Shown here: positions 41,036 to 50,139 of the stretch, one piece after another
Position numbering within the stretch: position 1 is the first letter of the stretch
Layout: each line of letters begins with the position of its first letter
Origin: Microbispora bryophytorum
GTDB taxonomy: Bacteria > Actinomycetota > Actinomycetes > Streptosporangiales > Streptosporangiaceae
Reading direction: 5' to 3'
Length of the DNA: 64,000 bases
Assembly (NCBI RefSeq): GCF_006874465.1
Contig: NZ_VIRL01000007.1
Span: forward strand, 186,001-250,000
The notes under the pieces: model-generated
What the model was told of the DNA's origin: nothing
Database searches by the model: none
What the model saw: only the letters and a program-made list of their open reading frames with translations
Made by a program: the position numbers and the translations under genes

Positions 41036-42475
41036 ATGGCGCAAATAAGCACCGACATTCCCGCGCGGCTGGATCGGCTCCCCTGGGCCCGCTGGCACTG
41101 GCTCGTGCTCATCGGACTCGGCACCGTCTGGATCCTCGACGGGCTCGAAGTGACCATCGTCGGGGTCATCGGGCCCCGGATCACGGACCCGAGCAGCGGG
41201 CTGGGTCTCACCGACAGCGAGGTCGGGATCGCCGCCGGCGTGTACGTCGCGGGAGCCTGTCTCGGCGCTCTCTTCTTCGGCCACCTGACGGACCGGTTCG
41301 GGCGCAAGAAGCTCTTCCTGGTGACGCTCGCCGTCTACCTCGCCGCCACCGTGGCCACGGCGTTCTCGCACGACGCCTGGTACTTCTACCTGTGCCGGTT
41401 CTTCACCGGCGCCGGCATCGGAGGCGAGTACGCCGCGATCAACTCGGCGATCGACGAGCTCATCCCGGCCCGCGTGCGCGGCACGGTGGACCTGGTGGTG
41501 AACGGCTCCTTCTGGCTGGGCACCGCGCTCGGCGCGCTCATCGCGATCCCGGCGCTCGACACCAGCCTGCTGTCGGCCGACCTCGGCTGGCGCCTGCTGT
41601 TCGGCCTGGGCGCCATCCTCGGCGTGGCGATCCTGCTGGTCCGCCGCACGGTGCCGGAGAGCCCACGCTGGCTGTTCATCCACGGCCGTGAACGCGAGGC
41701 CGAGGAGATCGTGACGCAGATCGAGACGAAGGTCCGCGAGGAGAGCGGCAAGACGCTCGAACCCGCCCAGGGGGAGATCCGGATCAACCAGCGGACGCAC
41801 ACCCCGCTCGCGGAGGTGGCGGCCACGCTGCTGCGCCGCTATCCCAAGCGCACGACCGTCGGCCTTTCGCTGTTCATCGGTCAGGCGTTCCTGTACAACT
41901 CGATCTTCTTCACGTACGCGCTGGTGCTGTCGAAGTTCTATAAGGTGCCGGACGGCAGCACGCCGTGGTACCTCGTTCCGATCGCGATCGGGAACTTCCT
42001 CGGCCCGGTCCTGCTCGGCCGGTTCTTCGACACGGTCGGCCGCCGGACGATGATCGCGGGCAGCTACGTGCTGTCCGGCCTGCTCCTGCTGGGCACCGCC
42101 GCGCTGTTCGACGCGCGCGTGCTGACGCCGGTGACCCTTACCGCCTGCTGGATGGTGGTCTTCTTCTTCGCCTCGGCGGGGGCGAGCAGCGCCTACCTGA
42201 CGGTCTCGGAGATCTTCCCCATGGAGACCAGAGCGCTGGCGATCGCCCTGTTCTACGCGGTCGGCACCGGGCTCGGCGGCATCATCGGGCCCGTGCTGTT
42301 CGGCCGCCTGGTGGAGAGCGGGGTCGTCGGCAACGTCGTGGTCGGTTACGTCGTCGGCGCCGTCCTGATGATGGCGGCCGGGCTGGTGCAGTGGTTCATG
42401 GGCGTGGAGGCGGCCCGGCGCTCGCTGGAGGACATCGCGGCCCCGCTCAGCGCCGAGCAGCGCCAGATGGTCTGA
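41036..42475 (+). CDS. MFS transporter of the sugar/metabolite symporter type
   Basis: A 479-residue 12-helix transporter. The loop 2-3 motif GHLTDRFGRKKLF is at residues 82-94, PESPRWLFIHGR sits in the central loop near 207, and RFFDTVGRRTMIAG is in loop 8-9. These fit the sugar porter and metabolite:H+ symporter groups. GAAGAAGGGGACG precedes the ATG. It stands alone and ends in a strong terminator, so the substrate cannot be taken from context; aromatic acids, polyols and sugars are all known for such proteins. Confidence 0.88.
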   Translation: MAQISTDIPARLDRLPWARWHWLVLIGLGTVWILDGLEVTIVGVIGPRITDPSSGLGLTDSEVGIAAGVYVAGACLGALFFGHLTDRFGRKKLFLVTLAVYLAATVATAFSHDAWYFYLCRFFTGAGIGGEYAAINSAIDELIPARVRGTVDLVVNGSFWLGTALGALIAIPALDTSLLSADLGWRLLFGLGAILGVAILLVRRTVPESPRWLFIHGREREAEEIVTQIETKVREESGKTLEPAQGEIRINQRTHTPLAEVAATLLRRYPKRTTVGLSLFIGQAFLYNSIFFTYALVLSKFYKVPDGSTPWYLVPIAIGNFLGPVLLGRFFDTVGRRTMIAGSYVLSGLLLLGTAALFDARVLTPVTLTACWMVVFFFASAGASSAYLTVSEIFPMETRALAIALFYAVGTGLGGIIGPVLFGRLVESGVVGNVVVGYVVGAVLMMAAGLVQWFMGVEAARRSLEDIAAPLSAEQRQMV

Positions 42476-42484
42476 CCGGACGCA

Positions 42485-42523
42485 CCGGTACGGCTCGCAC
42501 CTTGGAGGCGCGAGCCGTACCGG
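42485..42523 (+). terminator. Hairpin after the MFS symporter gene
   Basis: CCGGTACGGCTCGC (42485-42498) pairs perfectly with GCGAGCCGTACCGG (42510-42523) across an 11-base loop, ten bases after the stop codon. Confidence 0.8.
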
Positions 42524-42602
42524 CCGGGTGTCTCACGCCTCACTTGGGTATCAATCCCCACAGATGTGCACATAAGGCGCATCTCGTACATTCGGGGGAA
42601 TC

Positions 42603-42734
42603 ATGGCTGACGACGCTCAGAAGAAGAAGCCCGCGAAGTCCACCGGCAAGGCGAAGAGGACGGCCATCAAGGAAGCCCGCTCGGCGAAGCAGGCGAAGAA
42701 GGCCAACCGCCCCGCCGAGGGCGCGAGCGAGTGA
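42603..42734 (+). CDS. 43-residue Lys/Ala-rich basic protein
   Basis: From ATG 42603 the frame encodes a 43-residue protein. Its core KKKPAKSTGKAKRTAIKEAR and SAKQAKKANRP resemble histone-tail or HU C-terminal repeats. GGGGG lies five bases upstream and a perfect terminator hairpin follows 30 bases after the stop, so the transcription unit is complete. The high Lys content is unusual in a genome that prefers Arg. It may bind nucleic acid or be a small stress peptide; neither is shown. No homologue was recognised. Confidence 0.6.
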   Translation: MADDAQKKKPAKSTGKAKRTAIKEARSAKQAKKANRPAEGASE

Positions 42735-42763
42735 CGGCCGAACGGCCGGTGCCACCATGATCC

Positions 42764-42789
42764 GGGCCGGGCCCACCGTGGCCCGGCCC
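42764..42789 (+). terminator. Hairpin after the small basic gene
   Basis: GGGCCGGGCC (42764-42773), loop CACCGT, GGCCCGGCCC (42780-42789), followed by TCCTCTTCC. A perfect 10-bp stem. Confidence 0.75.
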
Positions 42790-42886
42790 TCCTCTTCCGC
42801 CCCCCGCCCCCGCGTGTGACGCCTGTCCCCGTCATGGATACTCGGGAGGCAACAGAGCCGATCTCGCTTGTTCCGGAGGGCCGCCC

Positions 42887-43726
42887 GTGAGGCTTGGAGT
42901 CGTCTTCGACCGCGATCTGCCGCCGGAGTCGCTTCCGTCGTTCGCCAGGGAGCTCGACGGCACGGCGGTCTCCGACCTGTGGGTGGTGGAGGATCTCGGC
43001 TGGACGGGCGCGATCTCCTCGGCCGCGACGGCACTGGCCGCGACCTCGCGCCTGCGCGTCGGCATCGGCATCACTCCGGCGCCCCTGCGCAATCCGATGC
43101 TGCTGGCGATGGAGCTGGCCAACCTGGCCCGCCTCCACCCGGGGCGGCTGGCCGCGGGAATCGGGCACGGCGTGCAGGCGTGGATGCGCCAGGTGGGCGC
43201 CGCCGCCGCCTCGCCGCTGTCGCTGCTGGAGGAGACGATCACGTCCGTACGGGCGCTGCTGCGCGGCGAGACCGTCACCCTGCACGGACGCGAGGTGAGC
43301 CTGGACGGCGTCCGCCTCGTCCACCCGCCGGCCGAGCCGCCGCCCGTCCTCGCCGGAGTGGTGAACCCGCGCTCGCTGGCCCTTTCGGGACGGGTCGCCC
43401 AGGGCACCATCCTTCCCGAGGGCCTCGCCCCGGAGCGGCTGCGGTCCATGATCGAGGGAATCGGCGCGACCGGCGATCATGAAGTGGTGGCGTTCGTCCA
43501 CCTCTACGTCGGCGACGACGCGGGCACGGCCATGCGGCGGGCGGCGGAGGAGCAGGCGGGGTTCCTCCAGGTGGCGCCGGAGGAGGTCGTCATGGCGGCG
43601 GGCTCGCCGGAGGAGGCATCCGCGCAGGTCAGGGCGCTGTGGGAGGCGGGCGTGTCCACGGTCGCCGTCCGCCCGGTGGGCGCCGATCCGCTCTCCCACG
43701 TCCACAGGCTGCTGTCCGCCCTCTGA
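42887..43726 (+). CDS. Luciferase-like (LLM) flavin-dependent oxidoreductase
   Basis: A 279-residue TIM-barrel monooxygenase of the bacterial luciferase/F420-dependent superfamily. It reads MRLGVVFDRDLPPESLPSFARELDGTAVSDLWVVEDLGWTGAISSAATALAATSRLRVGIGITPAPLRNPMLLAMELANLARLHPGRLAAGIGHGV, the usual strand order with RNPxLLAMELANLA and GIGHG. Later PVLAGVVNPRSLALSGRVAQGTILPEGLAPE fits the family. Actinomycete members mostly use F420 or FMN; which one is not clear. GTG 42887 has GGAGGG upstream. It is probably monocistronic and its substrate is unknown. Confidence 0.85.
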   Translation: MRLGVVFDRDLPPESLPSFARELDGTAVSDLWVVEDLGWTGAISSAATALAATSRLRVGIGITPAPLRNPMLLAMELANLARLHPGRLAAGIGHGVQAWMRQVGAAAASPLSLLEETITSVRALLRGETVTLHGREVSLDGVRLVHPPAEPPPVLAGVVNPRSLALSGRVAQGTILPEGLAPERLRSMIEGIGATGDHEVVAFVHLYVGDDAGTAMRRAAEEQAGFLQVAPEEVVMAAGSPEEASAQVRALWEAGVSTVAVRPVGADPLSHVHRLLSAL

Positions 43727-43820
43727 CCCGCCCTGCGGCGCCGGGACATGACATTTGTCCCGGGAGAACCCGGATCGGCCTCACTACACCAGGACGCGCG
43801 GGATCGGGCAGAGTTGAGGC

Positions 43821-44324
43821 GTGGACACCCCGACCCTCCGATCTCCTCAGCACCGCGTGAGCCGTACCGCCGTCTGGTACTGGACCGCACGGGCCGCCCT
43901 CGGCTGGCTGGTCCTCCTCGCGGCCCAGGTCGTCTGGCTCGTGGCCGACGGCGACGGTGACAAGTGGCCCGCCACCACTCACGTGACCGTTCTCGTCGTC
44001 ACCGCCGTCGCCGCGGTGGCGCACGTCACCGTCATGCCGCAGTGGCGTTACCGGGTACACCGCTGGGAGGCCACGTCCGCGGCCGTCTTCACCCAGTCGG
44101 GCTGGTTCAAGCAGGAGTGGCGCATCGCACCCGTCTCCCGCATCCAGACCGTGGACAGCGAGCGCGGCCCGCTGGAGCAGATCTTCCGCCTGGCCAACGT
44201 CACCGTCACCACCGCCTCCGCGGCCGGCCCGATCAAGGTCAGCGGTCTCGACCGGGACACGGCCCAGCGCCTGGTCGCCGAGCTCACCGCGACCGCGCAG
44301 GCGACGGCGGGTGACGCGACGTGA
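43821..44324 (+). CDS. Bacterial PH-domain membrane protein (YdbS-like)
   Basis: A 167-residue protein with two hydrophobic helices (TARAALGWLVLLAAQVVWLVADG and HVTVLVVTAVAAVAHVTVMP). A bPH2 domain follows (YRVHRWEATSAAVFTQSGWFKQEWRIAPVSRIQTVDSERGPLEQIFRLANVTVTTASAAGPIKVSGLDRDTAQRLVAEL). It overlaps the next, larger PH-domain gene by four bases (GTGA), so the two are coupled, like YdbS and YdbT of Bacillus. That pair has been connected with resistance to membrane-active compounds. Start GTG 43821. Confidence 0.88.
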   Translation: MDTPTLRSPQHRVSRTAVWYWTARAALGWLVLLAAQVVWLVADGDGDKWPATTHVTVLVVTAVAAVAHVTVMPQWRYRVHRWEATSAAVFTQSGWFKQEWRIAPVSRIQTVDSERGPLEQIFRLANVTVTTASAAGPIKVSGLDRDTAQRLVAELTATAQATAGDAT

Positions 44325-45976
44325 TCGACGTCATCGAGACGACCTTGGCCTGGCGGCGGCTGAGCCCGCGCATGCTGGTGATCCACCCGTTCCAGGAGGT
44401 CGTACGGGCCGCCCCGGCGCTGCTCGGCCTGCTGGTCGCGGGAACGAGCAGCGGCGGGCAGGGCCAGTGGTGGAGCATCGGGGGCGTCGGCCTCATGGTC
44501 GTGCTCGGCATGCTCCGCTGGTTCACCACGACCTATCGCATCACCCCCGAGCACGTGCAGGTCCGCCGCGGCCTGCTGACCCGCAAGGTGGTGACCGTGC
44601 CCCGCGACCGGGTCCGCACGGTGGACGTCACCTCCCACGTGCTGCACCGCGTGCTCGGCCTGGCCCGGGTGGAGGTGGGGACGGGCACGTCGGAGCGCAG
44701 GCGCGAGGGCCGGCTCAAGCTCGACGCGCTGACCGCCGCCGAGGCCGCGCGCCTGCGGGTGGAGCTGCTGCACCGCTCCCCCGCCGCCCCCGTCACCCCT
44801 TCCGAGGGGGCTCCGGTGGCCGAGGGGGCTCCGGTGGCAGCGCCCGTGGCGCCCCCCGCCGGGAGCACGCCGGCCGCGGAGACCGAACTCGCGCGGATGC
44901 GTCCCGCGTGGGTGAGGTTCGGGCCGTTCACGATGTCCGGGCTCGTCACCGTGGGCGTCATCGCCGGCTTCGCGTCCCGCCTGGTCTCGGAGGGCAACGT
45001 CGACCTCGGCAGGGTCGGGCCGGTCCAGGAGACCTGGCGGTGGTTCAGCGCGATGTCGCTCCTGCTGGAGATCGCGACCGTGGTGCTCGTGCTGGCGGTG
45101 TTCGTGAGCGTCGCCTCCACGCTCGGCTACGTCCTGGCCTTCGGCAACTTCCGGCTGACCCGGCACACCGAGGGCACCCTGCACGTGACCCGGGGACTGC
45201 TGACCACCCGGGCCACCACCATCGAGGAACGGCGACTGCGCGGGGTCGAGGTGAGTGAGCCGCTGCTGCTGCGCGCCGTACGCGGGGCCCGGCTGTCCGC
45301 GGTGACGACCGGGCTGCGGACGGCGCAGGGCTCCCAGCGCGGCGGGTCGATGCTGCTGCCGCCCGCGCCGCGCGCGGACGCCGTGTCGGTTGCCCGGCTC
45401 GTGCTCCCCCGCGCTGCCGGCACCCCCTCCGCCGCCCCTGCCACCCCTGCCTCCCCGGCCACCTCTGCCTCTGTCGCCTCCTCCGCCGTGGAGGCCTCGC
45501 CGGTCACCGCGGACCTGACCGCGCACGGCCCGGCCGCGCTGCGCCGCAGGTTCACCCGGGCGTACGGCGTGCACGCGCTGGTGCTGGCCGTGCTACTCGC
45601 GCTGTGGTGGTGGGCCGGGCTGCCCTCGTGGACGTGGCTCACCGCCGCCGCCCTGCTGCCGCTGACCGCCCTGCTGGCGGCCGACCGCTACCGCTCGCTC
45701 GGCCACGCTCTGACGTCCGGCTATCTGGTCACCCGCTGGGGCTCGCTCTCCCGCCGCCGGGTGGCGCTGGAGTGCGACGGCGTCATCGGCTGGAACATCG
45801 AGCGGTCGTTCTTCCAGCGCCGGGCCCGCCTGGCGACGCTGACGGCGACCACCGCGGCGGGCAAGCAGGGCTACCAGGTGCCCGACGTGGACCTCGCCGA
45901 GGCGCTGCGCCTGGCCGCCGCGGGCACCCCGGGCCTGCTCGACCCGTTCCTCGTCAAAGCGCAGCATGTCAGCTAA
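44321..45976 (+). CDS. Large multi-PH-domain membrane protein (YdbT-like)
   Basis: A 551-residue membrane protein with repeated bPH2 domains separated by helix pairs. The first is near residues 67-150 (TTYRITPEHVQVRRGLLTRKVVTVPRDRVRTVDVTSHVLHRVLGLARVEVGTGTSERRREGRLKLDALTAAEAARLRVELL). The second is near 285-350 (GNFRLTRHTEGTLHVTRGLLTTRATTIEERRLRGVEVSEPLLLRAVRGARLSAVTTGL) and the third near 465-540 (GYLVTRWGSLSRRRVALECDGVIGWNIERSFFQRRARLATLTATTAAGKQGYQVPDVDL). Ala/Pro-rich spacers lie between. It is translationally coupled to the small PH-domain gene and stops nine bases before the agmatinase-like gene. Confidence 0.88.
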   Translation: MIDVIETTLAWRRLSPRMLVIHPFQEVVRAAPALLGLLVAGTSSGGQGQWWSIGGVGLMVVLGMLRWFTTTYRITPEHVQVRRGLLTRKVVTVPRDRVRTVDVTSHVLHRVLGLARVEVGTGTSERRREGRLKLDALTAAEAARLRVELLHRSPAAPVTPSEGAPVAEGAPVAAPVAPPAGSTPAAETELARMRPAWVRFGPFTMSGLVTVGVIAGFASRLVSEGNVDLGRVGPVQETWRWFSAMSLLLEIATVVLVLAVFVSVASTLGYVLAFGNFRLTRHTEGTLHVTRGLLTTRATTIEERRLRGVEVSEPLLLRAVRGARLSAVTTGLRTAQGSQRGGSMLLPPAPRADAVSVARLVLPRAAGTPSAAPATPASPATSASVASSAVEASPVTADLTAHGPAALRRRFTRAYGVHALVLAVLLALWWWAGLPSWTWLTAAALLPLTALLAADRYRSLGHALTSGYLVTRWGSLSRRRVALECDGVIGWNIERSFFQRRARLATLTATTAAGKQGYQVPDVDLAEALRLAAAGTPGLLDPFLVKAQHVS

Positions 45977-45985
45977 TAGCATGTG

Positions 45986-47035
45986 ATGGCCGATAAGACC
46001 GGTTCGATCTCAGGAGTTGGATTGTCCCGCTACGGCCAGATGTTCGGTCCCGACATCACGTTCCTCGGCGTCGAGCGGTGCGACCTCGACGACCCGGCCG
46101 GCTACGCGGACGCCGACGTCGTCATCCTGGGCGCGCCGTTCGACGGCGGCACCTCCCACCGCCCGGGCGCGCGCTTCGGCCCGAACGCCATCCGCCAGAC
46201 CTGCTATCTCCCCCACGACGGCTCCCGCCCCAGCCTGGCGCTGCGCGTGGACGCCCTCAAGGACCTGCGGGTGCTGGACGCCGGAGACGTGGAGACCTAC
46301 GCCGGGGACATCGAGGGCAGCCTGCGCGCGATCGAGGACGCGGTCGCCAGGATCGCGGCCTCCGGGGCGATCCCCGTCGTCCTCGGCGGCGACCACACGA
46401 TCGCCCTGCCCGACGCGACCGGCGTGGCCCGCCACCACGGCTTCGGCCGGATCTCGATGGTCCACTTCGACGCGCACGCCGACACCGGCGACATCGAGTT
46501 CGGCCACCTGCACGGCCACGGGCAGCCGATGCGGCGGCTCATCGAGTCGGGGGCCGTCCGCGGCGACCGCTTCCTGCAGATCGGCCTGCGCGGCTACTGG
46601 CCGGGGCCGGAGATCCTCGACTGGATGGCCGGGCAGCGCATGCGGTCGTACGAGATGACCGAGATCGTCACCAGAGGCCTCGACGAGTGCCTCGCCGAGG
46701 CCTACGCGATCGCGCTCGACGACTGCGACGGGGTCTACCTGTCGGTCGACGTGGACGTCTGCGACCCGGGCCACGCGCCGGGCACCGGCACGCCCGAACC
46801 GGGCGGCCTGTCGGCCCGCCAGCTCCTCGACGCCGTACGCAGGACCTGTTACGAGCTGCCCGTCGTCGGCCTGGAGATCGTCGAGGTGGCCCCGCCGTAC
46901 GACCACGCGGACATCACGGCGTACCTGGGCAACCGGGTCGTGCTGGAGGCGCTGTCGGCGATCGCCCGCCGCCGCAGGGACGCCGCCGACGGCACCCGCT
47001 GGGACCCCGCGCAGCCCCTCCTCGACGGCCGCTGA
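45986..47035 (+). CDS. speB: Agmatinase / ureohydrolase family enzyme
   Basis: A 349-residue ureohydrolase. All Mn-binding motifs are intact: H137 in LGGDHTIALP, D162-A-H164-A-D166 in HFDAHADTG and D255-V-D257 in YLSVDVDVCDPGHAPGTGTPEPGG. The last segment and the LGAPFDGGTSHRPGARFGPNAIR start put it in the agmatinase/guanidinobutyrase group, not arginase. It would release urea from agmatine or a related guanidino acid. GTG 45983 and ATG 45986 are both possible starts. It is only nine bases after the PH-domain gene, and no polyamine or arginine genes are near. The substrate is thus not certain. Confidence 0.85.
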   Translation: MADKTGSISGVGLSRYGQMFGPDITFLGVERCDLDDPAGYADADVVILGAPFDGGTSHRPGARFGPNAIRQTCYLPHDGSRPSLALRVDALKDLRVLDAGDVETYAGDIEGSLRAIEDAVARIAASGAIPVVLGGDHTIALPDATGVARHHGFGRISMVHFDAHADTGDIEFGHLHGHGQPMRRLIESGAVRGDRFLQIGLRGYWPGPEILDWMAGQRMRSYEMTEIVTRGLDECLAEAYAIALDDCDGVYLSVDVDVCDPGHAPGTGTPEPGGLSARQLLDAVRRTCYELPVVGLEIVEVAPPYDHADITAYLGNRVVLEALSAIARRRRDAADGTRWDPAQPLLDGR

Positions 47036-47108
47036 CCCGCATCGGGCAACCATCGTTCGCCTGACATTTCCGGCCCAGGCCGCGAGCCCGTCTGGTAGGC
47101 ATGGTCGC

Positions 47109-48101
47109 GTGACTCGATCGAGAACCGCCGCCGTCCTGGCCGCCGCCGCCATGCTCCCGGCGCTCCTGACCGGCTGTTCCGACACGAATCCCGGCTCCTC
47201 CCGGCCGCCCGCGCGGCCCGAGGGCACCTCCACGGGAGCGGACGCGACGCGCGAGACGACCCGGGAAGCAGCGCGGGAAACGTCCAGGAAGACGGCGCGC
47301 AGGACGGTCCCGGCGCGGCGGGCGGCCCCCGCGCCGGTGCGGGTGCCGGCCGGGGTGACGGCGGGGTACGCCGTGGTCGACGTGACCACGGGCAAGACGG
47401 TCGCCCAACGGCAGGCGCACCACCGGTTCCGGTCGGCGTCGGTGGTGAAGATCCTCATCGCCACCGACTATCTGGAGCGGCACAGGGGGACGATCCCGGC
47501 CCGGGACATGGCGCTGCTGACGCCCATGCTCCGCGGCAGCGACGACGACGCGGCGACGGCCCTGTGGCGGCGCGGCGGCCAGGGCGAGATCGTGCGACGG
47601 ATGGCGCGCAGGATCGGCCTGACCGAAACGTCCCCGCCACCCGCGGCCAAACCCGGTTTCTGGGGCTACACCGCCATCAGCGCGGCCGACATCGCGCTCG
47701 TCTACCGGTATCTGCTGCGGCGGGCCGATCCTCGCGTCCGCGACTTCGTCCTCGGCAATCTACGCAAGGCGTCCCAGTGCGCTCGCGACGGTTTCGACCA
47801 GTTCTTCGGCATCCCCCGCGCCGTTCCCCGGCCCTGGGCGATCAAGCAGGGATGGTCCGGATATGGCGCGGTTCCTCCCGTCCGGTGCACCCGTGCGAAG
47901 GCGACGTCGTTCCGTATCGGGGCAGTCACAATGGGCGGCAACCCGGTTGATTTCGGCCGTCCGGTGCTCCACACTACTGGCGTGATCGGCGACCGGCTGA
48001 TCATGGTGGTGCTCACCCTGCAGCCCTCGGGGGCGTCCTTCACGCAATCGGCCGAGCGGGTGACGAAGCTGGCGAGAGACCTCTACCTCAGCGTCGCCTA
48101 G
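47109..48101 (+). CDS. Beta-lactamase-fold serine hydrolase lipoprotein
   Basis: A 330-residue exported protein. The lipoprotein signal peptide ends LLTGC (C23). A Thr/Arg/Glu-rich tether (about 35-75) follows, then a class A beta-lactamase-like domain. The SxxK motif is S111-V-V-K114 in FRSASVVKILIATDYLE, the SDN-like site reads LRGSDDDAATALW, and the KTG-like strand is AIKQGWSGYG. The usual KTG and Omega-loop Glu are not clear, so beta-lactam hydrolysis is unlikely. Many actinomycetes carry such proteins with unknown wall-linked roles. It precedes the mre operon on the same strand with about 100 bp between. Confidence 0.8.
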   Translation: MTRSRTAAVLAAAAMLPALLTGCSDTNPGSSRPPARPEGTSTGADATRETTREAARETSRKTARRTVPARRAAPAPVRVPAGVTAGYAVVDVTTGKTVAQRQAHHRFRSASVVKILIATDYLERHRGTIPARDMALLTPMLRGSDDDAATALWRRGGQGEIVRRMARRIGLTETSPPPAAKPGFWGYTAISAADIALVYRYLLRRADPRVRDFVLGNLRKASQCARDGFDQFFGIPRAVPRPWAIKQGWSGYGAVPPVRCTRAKATSFRIGAVTMGGNPVDFGRPVLHTTGVIGDRLIMVVLTLQPSGASFTQSAERVTKLARDLYLSVA

Positions 48102-48199
48102 CGGTCCGCTTCGCACGGGGAAGGACCGTTCCGTTTAGAGGCGGGGCCGCCGGGCAGCGATCACGCGTGCTCTCCCTCCTCTCTGAAAGCTGGTCGGCG

Positions 48200-49234
48200 A
48201 TGGGTTTCCCGTGGGGATTGCTCGGCCGGGACATGGCGGTCGATCTCGGCACGGCCAACACCCTCGTGTACGTGCGCAAGAAGGGGGTCGTCCTCGACGA
48301 GCCGTCGGTGGTGGCGATCAACCTGCACACGGACAGGATCGTGGCGGTCGGGACCGCGGCGAAGGAGATGATCGGGCGGACCCCGCCGCACATCGCCACG
48401 CTGCGCCCGCTCAAGGACGGCGTGATCGCCGACCTCGACGCGGCCGAGCGCATGCTGCGGCACTTCATCCAGGTGGCGCACAAGAACCGCTACCTGGCCA
48501 GGCCCCGGGTCGTCGTCGCCGTGCCGAGCGGCACCACGAGCGTCGAGCAGCGCGCGGTCAGGGAGGCGGCGTACGAGGCGGGCGCCCGCCGCGTCCACAT
48601 CATCGAGGAGCCGATGGCCGCAGCGATCGGCGCGGGACTCAACGTGGGTGACACGACCGGCAACATGGTCGTGGACATCGGCGGCGGCACGACGGAGGTC
48701 GCGATCGTCTCGCTCGGCGGGGTGGTCGTGTCGAAGTCCGTACGGGTCGGCGGCGACGAGCTCGACGAGGCGATCGTCAACTACGTCAAGAAGGAGCACT
48801 CCCTGATGCTCGGCGAGCGCACGGCCGAGCACATCAAGATCAAGATGGGCACCGCGCAGCCGGGTGGCGACGACGAGGTCTCGCTGCCGATCCGGGGCCG
48901 CGACCTGGTGACCGGCCTGCCCAAGACCGCGACGATCAATCGGGCGCAGGTCAGGGAGGCGATCGAGGACCAGGTCCAGACGATCGTCGACGCCGTGCAG
49001 AGCACGCTGGACCAGTGCCCGGCCGAGCTGGCGGGCGACCTGATCGACAACGGCATCGTGCTGACCGGCGGCGGCGCGCTGCTCGACGGGCTGGCCGAAC
49101 GGCTCGAAAAGGCCGTCGGCATGCCGATCCACCTCGTCGACCAGCCGCTCCAGTCGGTGGTGCTGGGCGCGGGCCGGTGCGTCGAGCGCTTCGACGACAT
49201 GCAGGACGTGTTCCTCCCCGAAACGCGTCGATGA
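48200..49234 (+). CDS. mreB: Rod shape-determining protein MreB
   Basis: A 344-residue bacterial actin. Nucleotide-binding motifs are present: phosphate-1 LGRDMAVDLGTANTLVYV, VVVAVPSGTTSVEQRAVREAA, phosphate-2 MVVDIGGGTTEVAIVSLGG, and adenosine GIVLTGGGALLDGLAERL. MreB forms membrane filaments that guide the wall-elongation complex; in sporulating actinomycetes it is mostly needed for spore-wall thickening. ATG 48200 gives the family start MGFPWGLLGRDMAV; GTG 48167 would add eleven residues. It is first of five genes, mreB-mreC-mreD-mrdA-rodA, and overlaps mreC by four bases. Confidence 0.96.
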   Translation: MGFPWGLLGRDMAVDLGTANTLVYVRKKGVVLDEPSVVAINLHTDRIVAVGTAAKEMIGRTPPHIATLRPLKDGVIADLDAAERMLRHFIQVAHKNRYLARPRVVVAVPSGTTSVEQRAVREAAYEAGARRVHIIEEPMAAAIGAGLNVGDTTGNMVVDIGGGTTEVAIVSLGGVVVSKSVRVGGDELDEAIVNYVKKEHSLMLGERTAEHIKIKMGTAQPGGDDEVSLPIRGRDLVTGLPKTATINRAQVREAIEDQVQTIVDAVQSTLDQCPAELAGDLIDNGIVLTGGGALLDGLAERLEKAVGMPIHLVDQPLQSVVLGAGRCVERFDDMQDVFLPETRR

Positions 49235-50139
49235 GGGCCGCCGGTCGCCGGGCGCCCGCGCTGCTGGCGCTCGTCTCCGTCGCCCTGATCGCGGCCGACA
49301 CCCTCACCCCGCTCGAACCGCTGCGTGCGTTCGGGTCGGCGGTGTACGGCGGGCTGGAGGACGCGGCGTCCGCCGGTGTCCGCTGGGCGTCGGGCGAGCG
49401 CCGTCTGGAGGAGCTCGAACGGGAGAACACCCGGCTGCGCGCCGACCTGCTGGCCGCCCGCCGCACGGTCCCGTCCCCCGCTCAGGCGGACGGCTACCGG
49501 GTCGCGCCGGCCCACGTCATCGGCTTCGGCCGGGACGGCACGATCACCGTCGACACCGGTTCCGACAGCGGCGTGGACCGTGACATGACCGTGTTCGACG
49601 GCGACGGGCTGGTCGGCCGGATCCTGCGGTCCGGTCCCGGCACGGCGACGGTCCAGCTCGCCACGGCCTCCGGCGCCTCGATCGGGGCCAGGCTCGAGGG
49701 CTCGCGGGAGGTCGGCCTGGTGACCGGCGTCCCCGAGCGCGGCCTGCTGCGGCTGAGCCTGCTCAACCCCTCCGCCGGGGTGAAGCCCGGCGACCGGGTG
49801 GTGACGCTGGGCTCGCGCGACATGCGGCCGTACGTGCCGGACGTGCCGATCGGCACGGTGGCCACGGTCGAGCCCGCGCCGGACGCGCTGACCAGGACCG
49901 CGCTCGTGCGTCCTTTCGCCCGGTTCACCGCGCTCGATCTCGTCACCGTGGTGCTGGGACCGCAGGCGGACGGGGACGCGGTGGACGCGTCCGCCGGCAG
50001 GGGCGCGACCACGGCCCGGACCGCGGAGGGCGACGCGGACGAGGACACGGACGGGGACGCGGACGCGGACGCGGACGCCCCGAAGGGCGGCCCGAAGAGC
50101 GGCTCGAAGAGCGGCTCGAAGAAGGCGAAGGCGGCGTGA
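49231..50139 (+). CDS. mreC: Rod shape-determining protein MreC
   Basis: A 302-residue bitopic protein. An N-terminal helix (ALLALVSVALIAADTLTPL) and a short coiled coil (GERRLEELERENTRLRADLLAARR, about 50-74) precede the beta-barrel domain: AHVIGFGRDGTITVDTGSDSGVDRDMTVFDGDGLVGRILRSGPGTATVQLATASGASIGARL and VTLGSRDMRPYVPDVPIGTVATVE. The C-terminal 50 residues are odd: an acidic run (DADEDTDGDADADADA), then a basic Gly/Ser/Lys tail (KSGSKSGSKKAKAA). MreC links MreB to PBP2 outside the membrane. ATG 49231 overlaps the mreB stop. Confidence 0.94.
   Translation: MRAAGRRAPALLALVSVALIAADTLTPLEPLRAFGSAVYGGLEDAASAGVRWASGERRLEELERENTRLRADLLAARRTVPSPAQADGYRVAPAHVIGFGRDGTITVDTGSDSGVDRDMTVFDGDGLVGRILRSGPGTATVQLATASGASIGARLEGSREVGLVTGVPERGLLRLSLLNPSAGVKPGDRVVTLGSRDMRPYVPDVPIGTVATVEPAPDALTRTALVRPFARFTALDLVTVVLGPQADGDAVDASAGRGATTARTAEGDADEDTDGDADADADAPKGGPKSGSKSGSKKAKAA

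Noticed and set aside
47109-48101. A functional class A beta-lactamase resistance gene
   Set aside because: SxxK is present, but the KTG triad, a proper SDN and the Omega-loop Glu are not. The protein fits the uncharacterised lipoprotein hydrolases of actinomycetes.
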